This document shows positions 37,183 to 46,062 of a stretch of DNA of 64,000 nt, one piece after another. The number at the start of each line of letters is the position of its first letter. Position 1 is the stretch's first letter. A model generated the notes under the pieces. That model was not told the DNA's origin and did not search any database. It saw only the letters and a program-made list of their open reading frames with translations. The stretch covers positions 186,001 through 250,000 of the forward strand of contig NZ_JBHSJJ010000002.1 in assembly GCF_042652345.1 (NCBI RefSeq), given 5' to 3'. The stretch is from Negadavirga shengliensis. Lineage in GTDB: Bacteria > Bacteroidota > Bacteroidia > Cytophagales > Cyclobacteriaceae. A program made the translations under genes and the position numbers.

Positions 37183-37272
37183 AATTTTTGAATTTAAATG
37201 AAAGATTGGTCAAGGGTTATATCCTTCCTTCAGCACGCGCTAAAACAAGGGAATCTAAAACTATTATTATAA

Positions 37273-37309
37273 AATTATGTAATTAACTAATTAATATTAT
37301 TACATAATT
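37273..37309. promoter_or_regulatory. AT-rich inverted repeat upstream of the small membrane protein
   Basis: Perfect 11-base arms AATTATGTAAT (37273-37283) and ATTACATAATT (37299-37309) with a 15-base spacer. The site is upstream of the lmo0937-type gene and downstream of the terminator of the next gene, so an operator is more likely than a terminator. In such AT-rich DNA chance palindromes are not rare. Confidence 0.35.
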
Positions 37310-37341
37310 ATAATTTTTATTTATATTATTGAAACATTATC

Positions 37342-37373
37342 AAAAAAGCCCCCAGACAACATCCAAGGGCTTT
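37342..37373 (-). terminator. intrinsic terminator after the coiled-coil lipoprotein gene
   Basis: Arms AAAGCCC (37345-37351) and GGGCTTT (37367-37373) form a stem; on the minus strand the stem ends in six Ts (37347-37342). It lies 20 bp after the stop of the gene at 37393-37815. Confidence 0.65.
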
Positions 37374-37392
37374 CTAACATGCGCATCCTGGT

Positions 37393-37815
37393 TTAGCTCT
37401 GCTTCTTATATTTATCTTTTATTTCCTTGATTCTCTTTTCTATATCATCCTCTATCTGATCAAATTCCCGTTTTATCTGTTCCTGCCTCTCATCAGTGCC
37501 GGCAGTCCTGAATTCCTCGGCTTTGACGTCCAGGTTTTTGAGTCTTTCATCCAAATAGGTCATCTCCTTATCAAATTCTGCCGAAGCAGTACCTGCTCTC
37601 TCATCACGTTCCATTTTTAGCTCGTTTATTTCATCTTCCAGGTCTTTTTTATCTTTTTGAAGGTCCTCATAGGTAGTGGTAAAGACGTTTTCAACGTCCT
37701 CCGCCGCATCGGAAGCGACCTCATCGAGATCTCTCTGATCACCTCTTCTACCTTCTTCACAAGCTGTGAACGCTATCAAAAGCACTGAGCTTAAATAAAC
37801 TACCGTCCTTTTCAT
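37393..37815 (-). CDS. coiled-coil lipoprotein of unknown function
   Basis: 140 residues. The lipoprotein signal MKRTVVYLSSVLLIAFTAC puts the lipid Cys at residue 19. The mature protein is highly charged and almost wholly helical, with long coiled-coil stretches such as DLQKDKKDLEDEINELKMER and IKREFDQIEDDIEKRIKEIK. I do not recognise a named family. Such anchored coiled coils are often found with stress genes. A terminator follows, and 23 bp separate it from the next upstream gene on the same strand. Confidence 0.75.
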   Translation of the reverse strand: MKRTVVYLSSVLLIAFTACEEGRRGDQRDLDEVASDAAEDVENVFTTTYEDLQKDKKDLEDEINELKMERDERAGTASAEFDKEMTYLDERLKNLDVKAEEFRTAGTDERQEQIKREFDQIEDDIEKRIKEIKDKYKKQS

Positions 37816-37838
37816 ATTTAAATTAGGTTTTAGTTAAA

Positions 37839-38147
37839 TTATAGTTGGTCAGTCAATAGTCTTTTCTTCATTTTATAGAATTCAGGTGCAGTTTGCGACC
37901 ATATTTCTTCATAACCTTGCTTTACCTGTTCCCAGTTCTGATCCGGGGTATTGAGCAGCTCGTCCACTTTGGATTTGCTATAATCATATTGCCTGGACAG
38001 GTTTTCCCAGCATTTGAAAACATCCTCATTATTGTTTCCGCCTGCCTCCTTTGCCGCCGTTAATTGCTCTAAATCGGACTTCCAATTCTCCAATTGGCTC
38101 TTGGCGTTGCTTTCATAAACTTTCCTATTACAAACAAATGCTAACAT
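37839..38147 (-). CDS. small helical protein of unknown function
   Basis: 102 residues, without a convincing signal peptide (MLAFVCNRKVYESNAKSQLE). It is rich in charged residues and Trp/Tyr, with predicted helices NWKSDLEQLTAAKEAGG and EQVKQGYEEIWSQTAPEFYK. I do not recognise the family; it has the composition of small stress-type coiled-coil proteins. It shares strand and close spacing (23 bp) with the lipoprotein gene at 37393-37815, so an operon is likely. Confidence 0.55.
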   Translation of the reverse strand: MLAFVCNRKVYESNAKSQLENWKSDLEQLTAAKEAGGNNNEDVFKCWENLSRQYDYSKSKVDELLNTPDQNWEQVKQGYEEIWSQTAPEFYKMKKRLLTDQL

Positions 38148-38260
38148 CTCTCATTATTTTATTTTAGGAATTGAAGCATGTTTCGATATAACTCAAAGGT
38201 ACATATTTCCAAAAAGTATTTATTACATAATTTTTTATAAAAATTACAAAATTTAAATTA

Positions 38261-40069
38261 CTATAATATAGGATTATTAATAGGAAAAATAAAAGTAAAA
38301 TTAGCTCCCTTATCCGGAACACCGGAAGCAAAAATAATCCCATTATGATTTTCAAGGATTTTCTTACAGATAGCCAAGCCTACCCCTGTTCCGGAATAAG
38401 ATGTTCTGACATGGAGCCGGTTAAATAGCACAAATATTTTTTTTGCGTAAGCCTGTTCGAAACCTATCCCATTATCGGACACGGTTACCTTTAACAATTT
38501 CTCCCCGGGCCCGGTACGCAGCTCCGGCAGATCGTCTTCGCTGGACTCTTCCACCTTTATCGCGATTAAAGGCTGTATCCCTTCTTTCGCATATTTCAGT
38601 GCGTTACCCAAAAGATTGAGGAACAACTGTTTCATTTGAAACGGGATAACCCTGGCCGTCGGTAACTTGTCATAAACAACTTTGGCTGACTTCTCTTCGA
38701 TGTCCGGCGCCAGCTCTGACAATGCACTTTCCAGCAGCTCCTGCAAAGAAGCCTCTTCGAAGAGCTTCTCTGCTTTGGAGGCCTTGGAAAACGCCAACAG
38801 GTCCATAATCAGCTGCTGCATTCTGGCTGCCGACCGTTTTATTTTGAAAAAATATTCTTTGGCCGCAGGAAAGGCCTCGAGCTCAGTCATCGCATTGATC
38901 CGGGAAATAAAAGTCTGTATCTTCCTTAAAGGCTCCTGCAAATCATGACTGACCACGTGGTTAAAAGAAGCAAGCTCCTGGTTGCTTCGGTTCAGTTTCA
39001 TGTTCTGGATGGCCAGGTTATGGTTCAGCAGGCAAAGCTTCTCTTCAGCCTCCAGTTCTTTTGTGATGTCTTTACTGGACCCCACAAAGATCTTATGCCC
39101 GTTTTCATCAATGATCAGCCTGCCAATGGTCCGCAAACATTTCTCCTCGCCCCCGGGCACCCTTATCTTTATATCCAACGGTTCGGATTTCTGATTGCTT
39201 CTCAGCTTTCTTAAAGCTTTGTTGACCGGCCCCCTTTCTTCTTTCACCACGGCGTCCAAAAACGTTTTCAAACTGGGAATCACCTCACCCGGTTCATAGC
39301 CCAACAAACGGTACTGATTGTCCGAAAAGGTAAGGGAGGCGGTACGCGAATTGTAATACCAGTGCCCGGAACTGGAAATCTCCTCAGCCTGTTTAAAAAT
39401 CTCATTGTTGATTTGCAATTGATTATTGGTCCTGGAATTTTTCTTCAAATCGTGGTAAATTTTAAAATAGGCCATCGAAAAGACCACGATGGAAAAAAAA
39501 ACTGTACCCAAAGACACCAATGGGGAAATATTATAAAAGCCCGGCCGGTCAAAGAGCAAGCCGCTCCAAACCCGGTTCTGATGCCTGCCAATACCATTGA
39601 CCCTGTCAATGAACCTTCGCATGAAAAGCTTGCCTTCCATCCCGGAGCGTACCCATACCGAGCTATCCGGCACTTCTTTTTCATAGAACAGCCTGTCCAA
39701 TTGCTGCGTCCTTACCTGGATAGATGCATTGAGCTGATCAAGAAGCTCTACAGATGCCCCGCGTAGCGTCGGTTTGGCATACAATTCCTCCACCAAATGA
39801 TTAATGCGGCTTTTTCTGTACTCAAATTCACCCAAAGAAAATGCTGAACCTTCCCCCAGAGGGTAGTAAAACAAGCTTTCCATCGCGCTCAAGGCCTCCA
39901 ATAACTCCATCAAGGAATCCTCCAAGGAAATAAACTCCTGATACATCTCTGCCTGTTTGTTTTCAAAAGCCAAAAACTGCCTGTAACTGACACTTGCGAT
40001 AAAGACCAGCAAAAACACAGAAATGATAAAAAAACCTGTTAGAATATTTTCCGAAAGTTTCAGTTTCAT
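38261..40069 (-). CDS. membrane sensor histidine kinase with PAS domain
   Basis: 602 residues. Two membrane helices (about 9-30 and 178-200) enclose a periplasmic helical domain of the CHASE3 type (EFISLEDSLMELLEALSAME). A PAS domain follows (about 225-335; SGHWYYNSRTASLTFSDNQY and VGSSKDITKELEAEEKL). The dimerisation domain carries phospho-acceptor His375 in VVSHDLQEPLRKI, the phytochrome-like subgroup. The ATPase domain has NLLGNALKYAKEG, DNGIGF and YSGTGVGLAIC. It lies 19 bp behind a single-domain response regulator, the usual partner of this subgroup, and an AraC gene precedes both. The signal sensed is not evident. Confidence 0.92.
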   Translation of the reverse strand: MKLKLSENILTGFFIISVFLLVFIASVSYRQFLAFENKQAEMYQEFISLEDSLMELLEALSAMESLFYYPLGEGSAFSLGEFEYRKSRINHLVEELYAKPTLRGASVELLDQLNASIQVRTQQLDRLFYEKEVPDSSVWVRSGMEGKLFMRRFIDRVNGIGRHQNRVWSGLLFDRPGFYNISPLVSLGTVFFSIVVFSMAYFKIYHDLKKNSRTNNQLQINNEIFKQAEEISSSGHWYYNSRTASLTFSDNQYRLLGYEPGEVIPSLKTFLDAVVKEERGPVNKALRKLRSNQKSEPLDIKIRVPGGEEKCLRTIGRLIIDENGHKIFVGSSKDITKELEAEEKLCLLNHNLAIQNMKLNRSNQELASFNHVVSHDLQEPLRKIQTFISRINAMTELEAFPAAKEYFFKIKRSAARMQQLIMDLLAFSKASKAEKLFEEASLQELLESALSELAPDIEEKSAKVVYDKLPTARVIPFQMKQLFLNLLGNALKYAKEGIQPLIAIKVEESSEDDLPELRTGPGEKLLKVTVSDNGIGFEQAYAKKIFVLFNRLHVRTSYSGTGVGLAICKKILENHNGIIFASGVPDKGANFTFIFPINNPIL

Positions 40070-40088
40070 ATTCTACCGGGATATTTAA

Positions 40089-40535
40089 TCAGACACTCAT
40101 CAGGAAATTCTCCCTGTTCAAATTGGAAGTATAATATTGCCAGTTGGTGCAAATGACTTTATTCAGCACTTCTTTCAGCCTCTCAAAATCACTGGGCTTG
40201 TTGATATAGATGTTCGCCCCCTTCAGGAAAGTATCCTCAATATCCTCATCTGATGAAGATGTGGAATAGATGGCCACGGACAGCGATTGCAGCATGGAAT
40301 GGCTGCGTATTTCCGCAAGGCACTCCATCCCGCCTTTTCTTGGCATGTTCAGGTCCAGAAAGACCACATGCGGAAGCGTAGAACCCGGGCGCAATAAATA
40401 ATCCATCAGTTCCACACCATCGTTGACGGTATTGATACGGGTACTGATCCCCAGTTGGCTGATCGCATCTTTAAAGAACAGACGATCATCCTCATCATCA
40501 TCTGCAAGCAATATATTCACGGCTTCTTTTTGCAT
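40089..40535 (-). CDS. single-domain response regulator (Rcp1-like)
   Basis: 148 residues from the ATG at 40535; a longer frame to a TTG at 40595 would overlap the AraC gene. The receiver domain has the acidic pocket ILLADDDEDD, the phospho-acceptor Asp in VVFLDLNMPRKGG, a Ser/Thr in YSTSSSDED and the conserved Lys in INKPSDF. There is no output domain, as in Rcp1-type partners of phytochrome-like kinases. It lies between the AraC gene (7 bp) and the kinase gene (19 bp) and is almost surely its partner. Confidence 0.92.
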   Translation of the reverse strand: MQKEAVNILLADDDEDDRLFFKDAISQLGISTRINTVNDGVELMDYLLRPGSTLPHVVFLDLNMPRKGGMECLAEIRSHSMLQSLSVAIYSTSSSDEDIEDTFLKGANIYINKPSDFERLKEVLNKVICTNWQYYTSNLNRENFLMSV

Positions 40536-40542
40536 GATTACT

Positions 40543-41121
40543 CTATTTTGTTGTTTCTTCAAGAATACTTTTAAAATATTCCTTCCGTCTTTCAATTATT
40601 CTTCTGAATGACGAAGGCGTCAGCCCAGTGGTTTTCTTAAACTGGTTGGAAAGATGGGCCACGCTGCTGTAATCCAGTTTATAGGCGATTTCCGTCAATG
40701 TATAATTTCCGCTGATCAAGAGCTCCTTTGCCCTTTCTATTTTTTGGAGTATAATAAAATTCTCAATGGTGGTCCAAGTCACCTCCGAAAACAGGTTGGA
40801 CAAATACCCGTAACTGAAATGAAGTCTTTTAGACAAATATTCAGAAGTCTTTTCATTCGGGGGACCGCTCTCCGAATAAATCATCTCGATAATGGTCTCC
40901 TTTATTTTCTGAATCAGGGAATCCCGTTGATTGTTGATGATATTGATCCCGTATTCAACTAATCTCTTATTCAAATCCTCCAAAACCTCCGGCAACACCT
41001 CGCCGCGCAGTTCCAGCTCACCGTTTCCAATGAACGTATATTTGATTCCCAACCCCAATAATTCCTGCTCAATAATTTTCTTACATACCAACTGCACATC
41101 ATACTTGTAGCATAGTCTCAT
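40543..41121 (-). CDS. AraC-family transcriptional regulator
   Basis: 192 residues. The C-terminal 100 residues form the two helix-turn-helix units of AraC proteins: YLSKRLHFSYGYLSNLFSEV and AYKLDYSSVAHLSNQFKKTT followed by GLTPSSFRR. The N-terminal 80 residues (MRLCYKYDVQLVCKKIIEQE, then GIKYTFIGNGELEL) are short and resemble the small ferredoxin-like N-domain found in a Bacteroidota subgroup. It is the first gene of an AraC-receiver-kinase operon. It may link two-component signalling with transcription, but it has no receiver itself. Confidence 0.88.
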   Translation of the reverse strand: MRLCYKYDVQLVCKKIIEQELLGLGIKYTFIGNGELELRGEVLPEVLEDLNKRLVEYGINIINNQRDSLIQKIKETIIEMIYSESGPPNEKTSEYLSKRLHFSYGYLSNLFSEVTWTTIENFIILQKIERAKELLISGNYTLTEIAYKLDYSSVAHLSNQFKKTTGLTPSSFRRIIERRKEYFKSILEETTK

Positions 41122-41710
41122 TTAGCAGCCCTTAATTAAATAACCAGAATTTTTTAAATCTCAGAACCCCAAAAGGTCTGGCAGTGACAAATAGGGTGGA
41201 TCACAATTTACGAATTTAAATTTAATTTATCACTAACATATCTCTTAATATCTAAATCATTTATATATTAGAATGAAATTATTAAATCTAAACCAATATT
41301 ATTACAACTTATATTTTCGAGCAAATATCGACCCTCTTAACTTGGTATACATTTATTTTACAAATATACTATTTTTTTTGTTTCTCATTGGGTGAACAAA
41401 GAAAAAACCTTCATTATTAAAATGGAAATTGGATATTAGTTAAAAAAACACCAAAAACAATATAAAAATATGATTAATAATATATTTATTATAAATAAAA
41501 CAAATAAATTTTGTTATTTTCCCTTTAACGGCATATAGATACCCAGCTTTAGTTTTTTGAAAACCCCACTCTCGATTACAAAATATTACATTGTTTACTT
41601 GATATAAGGGCTCCACCATTAAAATTTTATTTTAAAATATAGTATTAACTAAAAAATACTCGAAAACTGTTCCGGTTTGTATGATTATCATTTCAAACAT
41701 TTAATAATTT

Positions 41711-41743
41711 AACAATTGATTAATAGGTAATTAATCAATTGTT
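41711..41743. promoter_or_regulatory. perfect 14-base inverted repeat just upstream of a promoter
   Basis: Arms AACAATTGATTAAT (41711-41724) and ATTAATCAATTGTT (41730-41743) with the 5-base spacer AGGTA. It ends 11 bp before the -33 box of the next feature. The position suits an activator or repressor site. Confidence 0.5.
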
Positions 41744-41754
41744 TATTTAATTTA

Positions 41755-41786
41755 TTTGCAATAAACACTGTAATTAATTACGTTTG
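41755..41786 (+). promoter_or_regulatory. consensus Bacteroidota promoter for the gene at 41903
   Basis: TTTG (41755-41758), a 20-bp spacer, and TACGTTTG (41779-41786): both boxes match TTTG/TAnnTTTG with a good spacing. The start codon is 116 bp downstream, which leaves a 5' leader of about 110 bases. Confidence 0.65.
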
Positions 41787-41902
41787 TGTTAAATCAATAA
41801 AAAGCTGATTTATCCCGCCCAAAATAATTAGCCTCAAATACATGCCATGGAACATCCATGCTGGGGTTTTTGAAATTATTTTAAAACCTAAACACTTTAA
41901 AA

Positions 41903-42496
41903 ATGAGATTAATTATTGCATTAATGCTATTGATGGGCGTTTCGTTCAGCACAACAGCCGTACCGGCCGATACCACTGTTGATGAACGTAAGCCATTGGA
42001 AATGAAAATGATGGAGGACAAAAAAGTCCAACTCATCTATAAGGCCAATCCCAACGGATTGTTACATGTGAAGATTTATGACGAAAACAACGTGTTGATG
42101 ATACGCGACAGGATCGCAGTCAAAAATCCTTTCACCAAAATGTATGATTTCAGCCATGTAGCCCCTGGGAAGTACATCCTTGCCCTACATGATGCAAAAG
42201 GTGAAGTGGAGAGACTGGAAATAGACGTGGATAAACCGTCTTTTGACAAAAAGGTGTATACCAAAGTCCAGAAAATCGCTCCCAACAAATTCAAACTTCT
42301 GGTAAATGCCCTGTATCCCTCGGACATAACCGTTTACATTTATGACAAAGGCAAGTTGGTATATGAAGACAGGGAGCCCAATGCAAAGGGGCTTCATAAG
42401 ATAAACACCCTGGACCTTGTAAACAATTGGGATGACATTGAATTCAGGGTTTCCACCAAAGAAGGGTTTTCAAAATTCATTTCAGCGGCGGATTAA
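41903..42496 (+). CDS. secreted beta-rich protein of unknown function
   Basis: 197 residues with a signal peptide (MRLIIALMLLMGVSFSTTAV, cleavage about 20-22). The mature part seems to hold two similar beta-sandwich units, the first with LLHVKIYDENNVLMIRD and the second with DITVYIYDKGKLVYEDREP, each close to the DUF3244/fibronectin-like fold. That is a reading of the pattern and not a firm family call. It is a single gene with a strong promoter and a strong terminator, so it is probably well expressed. No catalytic motif is seen. Confidence 0.75.
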   Translation: MRLIIALMLLMGVSFSTTAVPADTTVDERKPLEMKMMEDKKVQLIYKANPNGLLHVKIYDENNVLMIRDRIAVKNPFTKMYDFSHVAPGKYILALHDAKGEVERLEIDVDKPSFDKKVYTKVQKIAPNKFKLLVNALYPSDITVYIYDKGKLVYEDREPNAKGLHKINTLDLVNNWDDIEFRVSTKEGFSKFISAAD

Positions 42497-42568
42497 GATC
42501 CTCAAGTTATTCGATGTCAACCCAAGACAATAATCAACTGGAATAAATCAGCCTATTGATTTTCACAA

Positions 42569-42599
42569 GCCATCCCCTACACCGGGGATGGCTTTTTTT
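42569..42599 (+). terminator. strong intrinsic terminator
   Basis: GCCATCCCC (42569-42577) and GGGGATGGC (42584-42592) form a perfect 9-bp stem with a 6-base loop, followed by seven Ts (42593-42599). It terminates the gene ending at 42496. Confidence 0.9.
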
Positions 42600-42641
42600 G
42601 CAGAAAATACTTACTTTTATATCTAAACCAAGATTGATTCC

Positions 42642-42836
42642 ATGGAGAAAAAACTGAAAAGAACCCCCTCTGATAAAATGATCGCCGGTGTCTGTGGCGG
42701 ATTGGCCAAATACCTTGGCTGGGATTCCGACAAATTAAGGTTGATATATGTACTTGTGTCGATTTTAAGCGCCGCCTTTCCGGGAATATTGGTCTATCTT
42801 ATCCTCTGGTTTGTCATGCCGGAGGAGGAATTTTAA
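42642..42836 (+). CDS. PspC-domain small membrane protein
   Basis: 64 residues. The PspC pattern is complete: basic start KKLKRTPSDKMIAGVCGGLA, then KYLGWDSDKLRLIYVL and a membrane helix (about 33-58) ending WFVMPEEEF. PspC proteins sense or relieve envelope stress in phage-shock systems; Bacteroidota often have this short stand-alone form. No pspA or pspF homologue is seen near it. It is followed after 75 bp by the MsrA-MsrB gene. Confidence 0.92.
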   Translation: MEKKLKRTPSDKMIAGVCGGLAKYLGWDSDKLRLIYVLVSILSAAFPGILVYLILWFVMPEEEF

Positions 42837-42911
42837 ATTTTTACCTTGTATTCCAGAACATTAACTACATTCTGGGCGTTTCTGATGATATCTGAACAAC
42901 CAAATATACAG

Positions 42912-43997
42912 ATGATAAAGTCATATAGTTCGGTCATCGTGTTAATCGTTTTCCTGCTGCCTTTTTCAGGTTGTTCGGGAACTGAAACCCGTGAACGCGG
43001 GGACACAAATGTAGAGGACTATCCTGGCCGAAAAGAAAAAGCCACCTTTGCAGGGGGCTGCTTCTGGTGTGTGGAAGCTCCGTTTGAAGGGATAGATGGT
43101 ATCCTTACAGTAGTATCAGGGTATTCCGGAGGAAAAGAAAAAAACCCAACCTATAGCGAAGTCTCTTCCGGAAAAACGGGCCATAAAGAAGCGGTACAGA
43201 TCACTTTTGATCCTGATATCATCAGTTATGCCGAACTGGTGGATATCTATTGGCAATTGTTTGATCCAACAGATGAGGGGGGCAGTTTCTACGACAGAGG
43301 AAACCAGTATGGTTCAGCGGTTTTTTACCACAATGAGACCCAGAGAAAAATAGCAGAAGCTTCGAAAGACAAGCTCGACCGATCCGGTATTTTTGATAAA
43401 GCGGTGGTTACGCCTATTATCAGATACAGTAATTTTTACCCGGCGGAGGATTACCATCAGGACTATTACAAAAAGAAACCCCGGGAATACAAAGCATACC
43501 GTACCGGATCAGGCCGGGATAAATTTATCCAGCAGCATTGGCAAGTGCCAACAGCGGCCAAGTACCCCAAACCGTCCGATCCCCAACTTAAAACCAAGCT
43601 CACCTCTTTACAATATAAGGTTACCAGGGAGGAAGCCACTGAGAAAGCGTTCGACAACGAGTACAATGCCAACAAAGCACCGGGGATTTACGTATGCATT
43701 GTTTCAGGAGCTCCCCTGTTCAGTTCTGCGGATAAATACGAATCCGGTTCCGGATGGCCCAGTTTCACCAAGCCGATCGACGCACGCTTTCTCGAAAAGC
43801 CGCTGGACCGCAGTGAAGGAATGATACGGGTTGAGGTACGCAGCAAGTTTGGCGATTCCCATTTGGGCCATGTTTTCAACGACGGCCCTCCCCCAACCGG
43901 TCTCCGGTACTGCATGAATTCAGCGGCCATGGAATTTATCCCCAAAGAAAAGATGGAGGACAAAGGGTATGGGAATTACGTATGGCTGGTAGAATAG
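42912..43997 (+). CDS. msrAB: methionine sulfoxide reductase MsrA-MsrB fusion lipoprotein
   Basis: 361 residues from the ATG at 42912, chosen because it gives a proper lipoprotein signal (lipid Cys21 in PFSGC); upstream in-frame starts (ATG 42885, TTG 42846) only add a tail. The MsrA domain (about 42-200) has the catalytic Cys50 in AGGCFWCVEAPF and YHQDYY. The MsrB domain (about 225-361) has SGSGWPSF and the catalytic Cys near residue 334 in LRYCMNSAAMEF. The zinc Cys pairs of some MsrB are absent, which is common. It reduces both sulfoxide isomers of methionine in periplasmic proteins. The envelope location is shown by the lipid signal. Confidence 0.93.
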   Translation: MIKSYSSVIVLIVFLLPFSGCSGTETRERGDTNVEDYPGRKEKATFAGGCFWCVEAPFEGIDGILTVVSGYSGGKEKNPTYSEVSSGKTGHKEAVQITFDPDIISYAELVDIYWQLFDPTDEGGSFYDRGNQYGSAVFYHNETQRKIAEASKDKLDRSGIFDKAVVTPIIRYSNFYPAEDYHQDYYKKKPREYKAYRTGSGRDKFIQQHWQVPTAAKYPKPSDPQLKTKLTSLQYKVTREEATEKAFDNEYNANKAPGIYVCIVSGAPLFSSADKYESGSGWPSFTKPIDARFLEKPLDRSEGMIRVEVRSKFGDSHLGHVFNDGPPPTGLRYCMNSAAMEFIPKEKMEDKGYGNYVWLVE

Positions 43998-44026
43998 CCC
44001 ATTAAGCTCATTCTCCCAAATACGCC

Positions 44027-44752
44027 TCAACTCATCCACTTGTTCAAAAACCGGAGAAATTTTTCTTTATAGTTATCGCTGACCGTGATGTTCATCATCC
44101 CCATATTTACGGTGCCTTTGGTGATGGATTCGATGTGGTCCAGCCCAATGATGTAGGAGCGGTGAATTCTCATAAACTGATGAGCGGGGAGTAATTCTTC
44201 CATGTGTTTTAACGTGGTCAATGATAAAAGCGGTGATTTACTGCCGGCCAGGTGAACCTTAACATAGTCCTTGTATCCTTCCACGAGCACAATGTCCTTA
44301 AGCATGATTTTCACCAATTGGTATTCCACTTTCAAAAATATATACTCGGCATGGGAAGGTTCGAGACTGGCTTTCTGTTGTTCAAAATGCCGGTAAGCCT
44401 TATCACTGGCCCTTAGAAAATCTTCGTAGCCAAAAGGTTTCAAAAGATAATCCAAAGCATCTACCTTATATCCTTCTATCGCAAACTGGTTGTAAGCGGT
44501 CGTAAAAATGATTTTGGGTCCATGATTATTTTTTCTTCCTTCAAGTACCCTGGCAAGTTCCATTCCTGTCAAATCGGGCATCTGAATGTCCAAAAATATC
44601 AAGTCAACTTCATGGGTACTGATATAACCCAAAGCTTCAATGGCACTGTCAAACTTACCCTCCAGGGATAAAAAACGGGTCTGCTCAATGTATTTGCAGA
44701 CCATCTCAAGCGCCAGAGGCTCATCGTCCACCACAATGCAACGGATTTTCAT
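44027..44752 (-). CDS. LytTR-type response regulator
   Basis: 241 residues from the ATG at 44752 (a TTG would add 7 residues). The receiver domain has the acidic pair in VVDDEPLAL, the phospho-acceptor Asp in LIFLDIQMPDLTG and the Lys in LLKPFGYEDF. The C-terminal LytTR domain begins about residue 130 (EYIFLKVEYQLVKIMLKDI) and has MRIHRSYIIGLDHIE. LytTR proteins bind pairs of 9-10-bp direct repeats. It lies 100 bp after its likely partner, the LytS-type kinase, on the same strand. Twin 9-bp repeats lie beyond that gene, in front of the TonB receptor. Confidence 0.93.
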   Translation of the reverse strand: MKIRCIVVDDEPLALEMVCKYIEQTRFLSLEGKFDSAIEALGYISTHEVDLIFLDIQMPDLTGMELARVLEGRKNNHGPKIIFTTAYNQFAIEGYKVDALDYLLKPFGYEDFLRASDKAYRHFEQQKASLEPSHAEYIFLKVEYQLVKIMLKDIVLVEGYKDYVKVHLAGSKSPLLSLTTLKHMEELLPAHQFMRIHRSYIIGLDHIESITKGTVNMGMMNITVSDNYKEKFLRFLNKWMS

Positions 44753-44852
44753 GAGTTTATCGTTTATTTTCAACGGTTATATCCTGATAAAATACAGCCC
44801 AACCGCCAATCTGTTCGCACTTAAATTCTCTGGGAACAATAGCCCCAGGGCG

Positions 44853-45926
44853 TCATGACAAGTCAATTTTCAAGTCCACCCTGTATTCATTATCCGGGTT
44901 TTCATTATCCAGTTGTAACTCAGATTTATCCCCATAGATCAAAGACAGCCTCCTTTTGGTATTGATCAGCCCTATTCCTTTGTCGAGATCTTCCGCGCTC
45001 CGGGTCTTGGATGGCAAAATACGGTTGCGTGTCTGAAGATAAAGCACTTTACCTTGCAAAAAAAGCCGGATTTTGATATAGCTTGGATGGTTTGTGCTTA
45101 CCCCGTGTTTGAAGCAGTTTTCCACAAAGGGCAGCAACAGCATCGGGGCAATCGGCAATTCCGAAAGTCTTTCGGGTAAATCCAGTTCGATGGGTACTTT
45201 CTCTGATAACCGCATCCGCATCAATTCGATGTAATCCTTGATAAATTCCAGCTCTTTACTTAATAATGTTTTATCCTTTTCCGTTTCATAGAGCACATAC
45301 CGCATCATTCTTGAGAGTTTCAGCAAACCTTTTTGTGCCCTGTCCACATCGATGGTGGTAAGGGCATAAATATTATTAAGGGTGTTGAAAAAAAAATGAG
45401 GGTTGATCTGGGCTTTCAGATAGGATAACTCCGAATTGACCCTTTCTTTTTCCATTTGCCTTCTCAAGGCAGCATCTGCTTGCCACTTCTGGACAGATAC
45501 CACACTGGTACTGATACCGAGGGCAAAGAAAAACAACAACAGGATAAAAAGGTCATAGGTGAAATTCCTGGGTTTCGGAACATAGGCTTCATTGGGCCTG
45601 AACACATAGTGCATCAACTCCGGCAGCCTGATCCATTTTTCAAATTCCTGAATAAATAAAAGAAAGCATACACTGCTGCCTATTGCGACGAGAAGAAACA
45701 CCCCTGTTTTGCCTTTAAACAGCAGTTTGGGCGCCAAAACATGCATGTTGAAATAAAACACCCCGATTAACATCGCCAGCAACAGTCCCTGTTTAATCCA
45801 ATATTCATTGGGCAGCTCTACCTTCCAGGACAAAGGACTGAGAAGAAAAAGAACGATAGCCATCAGCACCCACACCAGAACATGGATGAGAAGTGTGATC
45901 TTCTTTGGGAACGGAGACGCTTTCAT
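44853..45926 (-). CDS. LytS/YehU-type sensor histidine kinase
   Basis: 357 residues. Four membrane helices fill residues 10-155 (LLIHVLVWVLMAIVLFLLSP, then GVFYFNMHVLAP, GVFLLVAIGSSVCFLLFI and LFILLLFFFALGISTSVVSV). A short linker leads to the His_kinase domain with the phospho-acceptor in LKAQINPHFFFNTLNNIYAL. The ATPase part has LPFVENCFKHGVS and IGLINTKRRL. It is the sensor for the LytTR regulator. It is divergent from a TonB-dependent receptor gene with 281 bp between them. Confidence 0.92.
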   Translation of the reverse strand: MKASPFPKKITLLIHVLVWVLMAIVLFLLSPLSWKVELPNEYWIKQGLLLAMLIGVFYFNMHVLAPKLLFKGKTGVFLLVAIGSSVCFLLFIQEFEKWIRLPELMHYVFRPNEAYVPKPRNFTYDLFILLLFFFALGISTSVVSVQKWQADAALRRQMEKERVNSELSYLKAQINPHFFFNTLNNIYALTTIDVDRAQKGLLKLSRMMRYVLYETEKDKTLLSKELEFIKDYIELMRMRLSEKVPIELDLPERLSELPIAPMLLLPFVENCFKHGVSTNHPSYIKIRLFLQGKVLYLQTRNRILPSKTRSAEDLDKGIGLINTKRRLSLIYGDKSELQLDNENPDNEYRVDLKIDLS

Positions 45927-46062
45927 TTATTGGGTTTCACTATTATGGGATGTAAACATAAACCAAACAATTTACAAGAACCCGACAAATCTACCAATTC
46001 CGGGATTAAATCGGTGAATCTTAAATTTTTATCTACGAGCCACATTCCGCGTTAGGGCCAAT

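Larger units (their letters stand above)
41122..41902. other. 781-bp AT-rich intergenic region
   Basis: No coding pattern is visible on either strand. The DNA is strongly AT-rich. It contains a perfect 14-base inverted repeat (41711-41743) and a consensus promoter (41755-41786), both for the gene at 41903 and listed separately. The promoter of the AraC operon must lie near 41122-41250 but was not identified. Confidence 0.5.

Noticed and set aside
42846..42911. A longer MsrA-MsrB protein starting at TTG 42846
   Set aside because: The ATG at 42912 gives a proper lipoprotein signal; the extra 22 residues have no feature and would spoil it.
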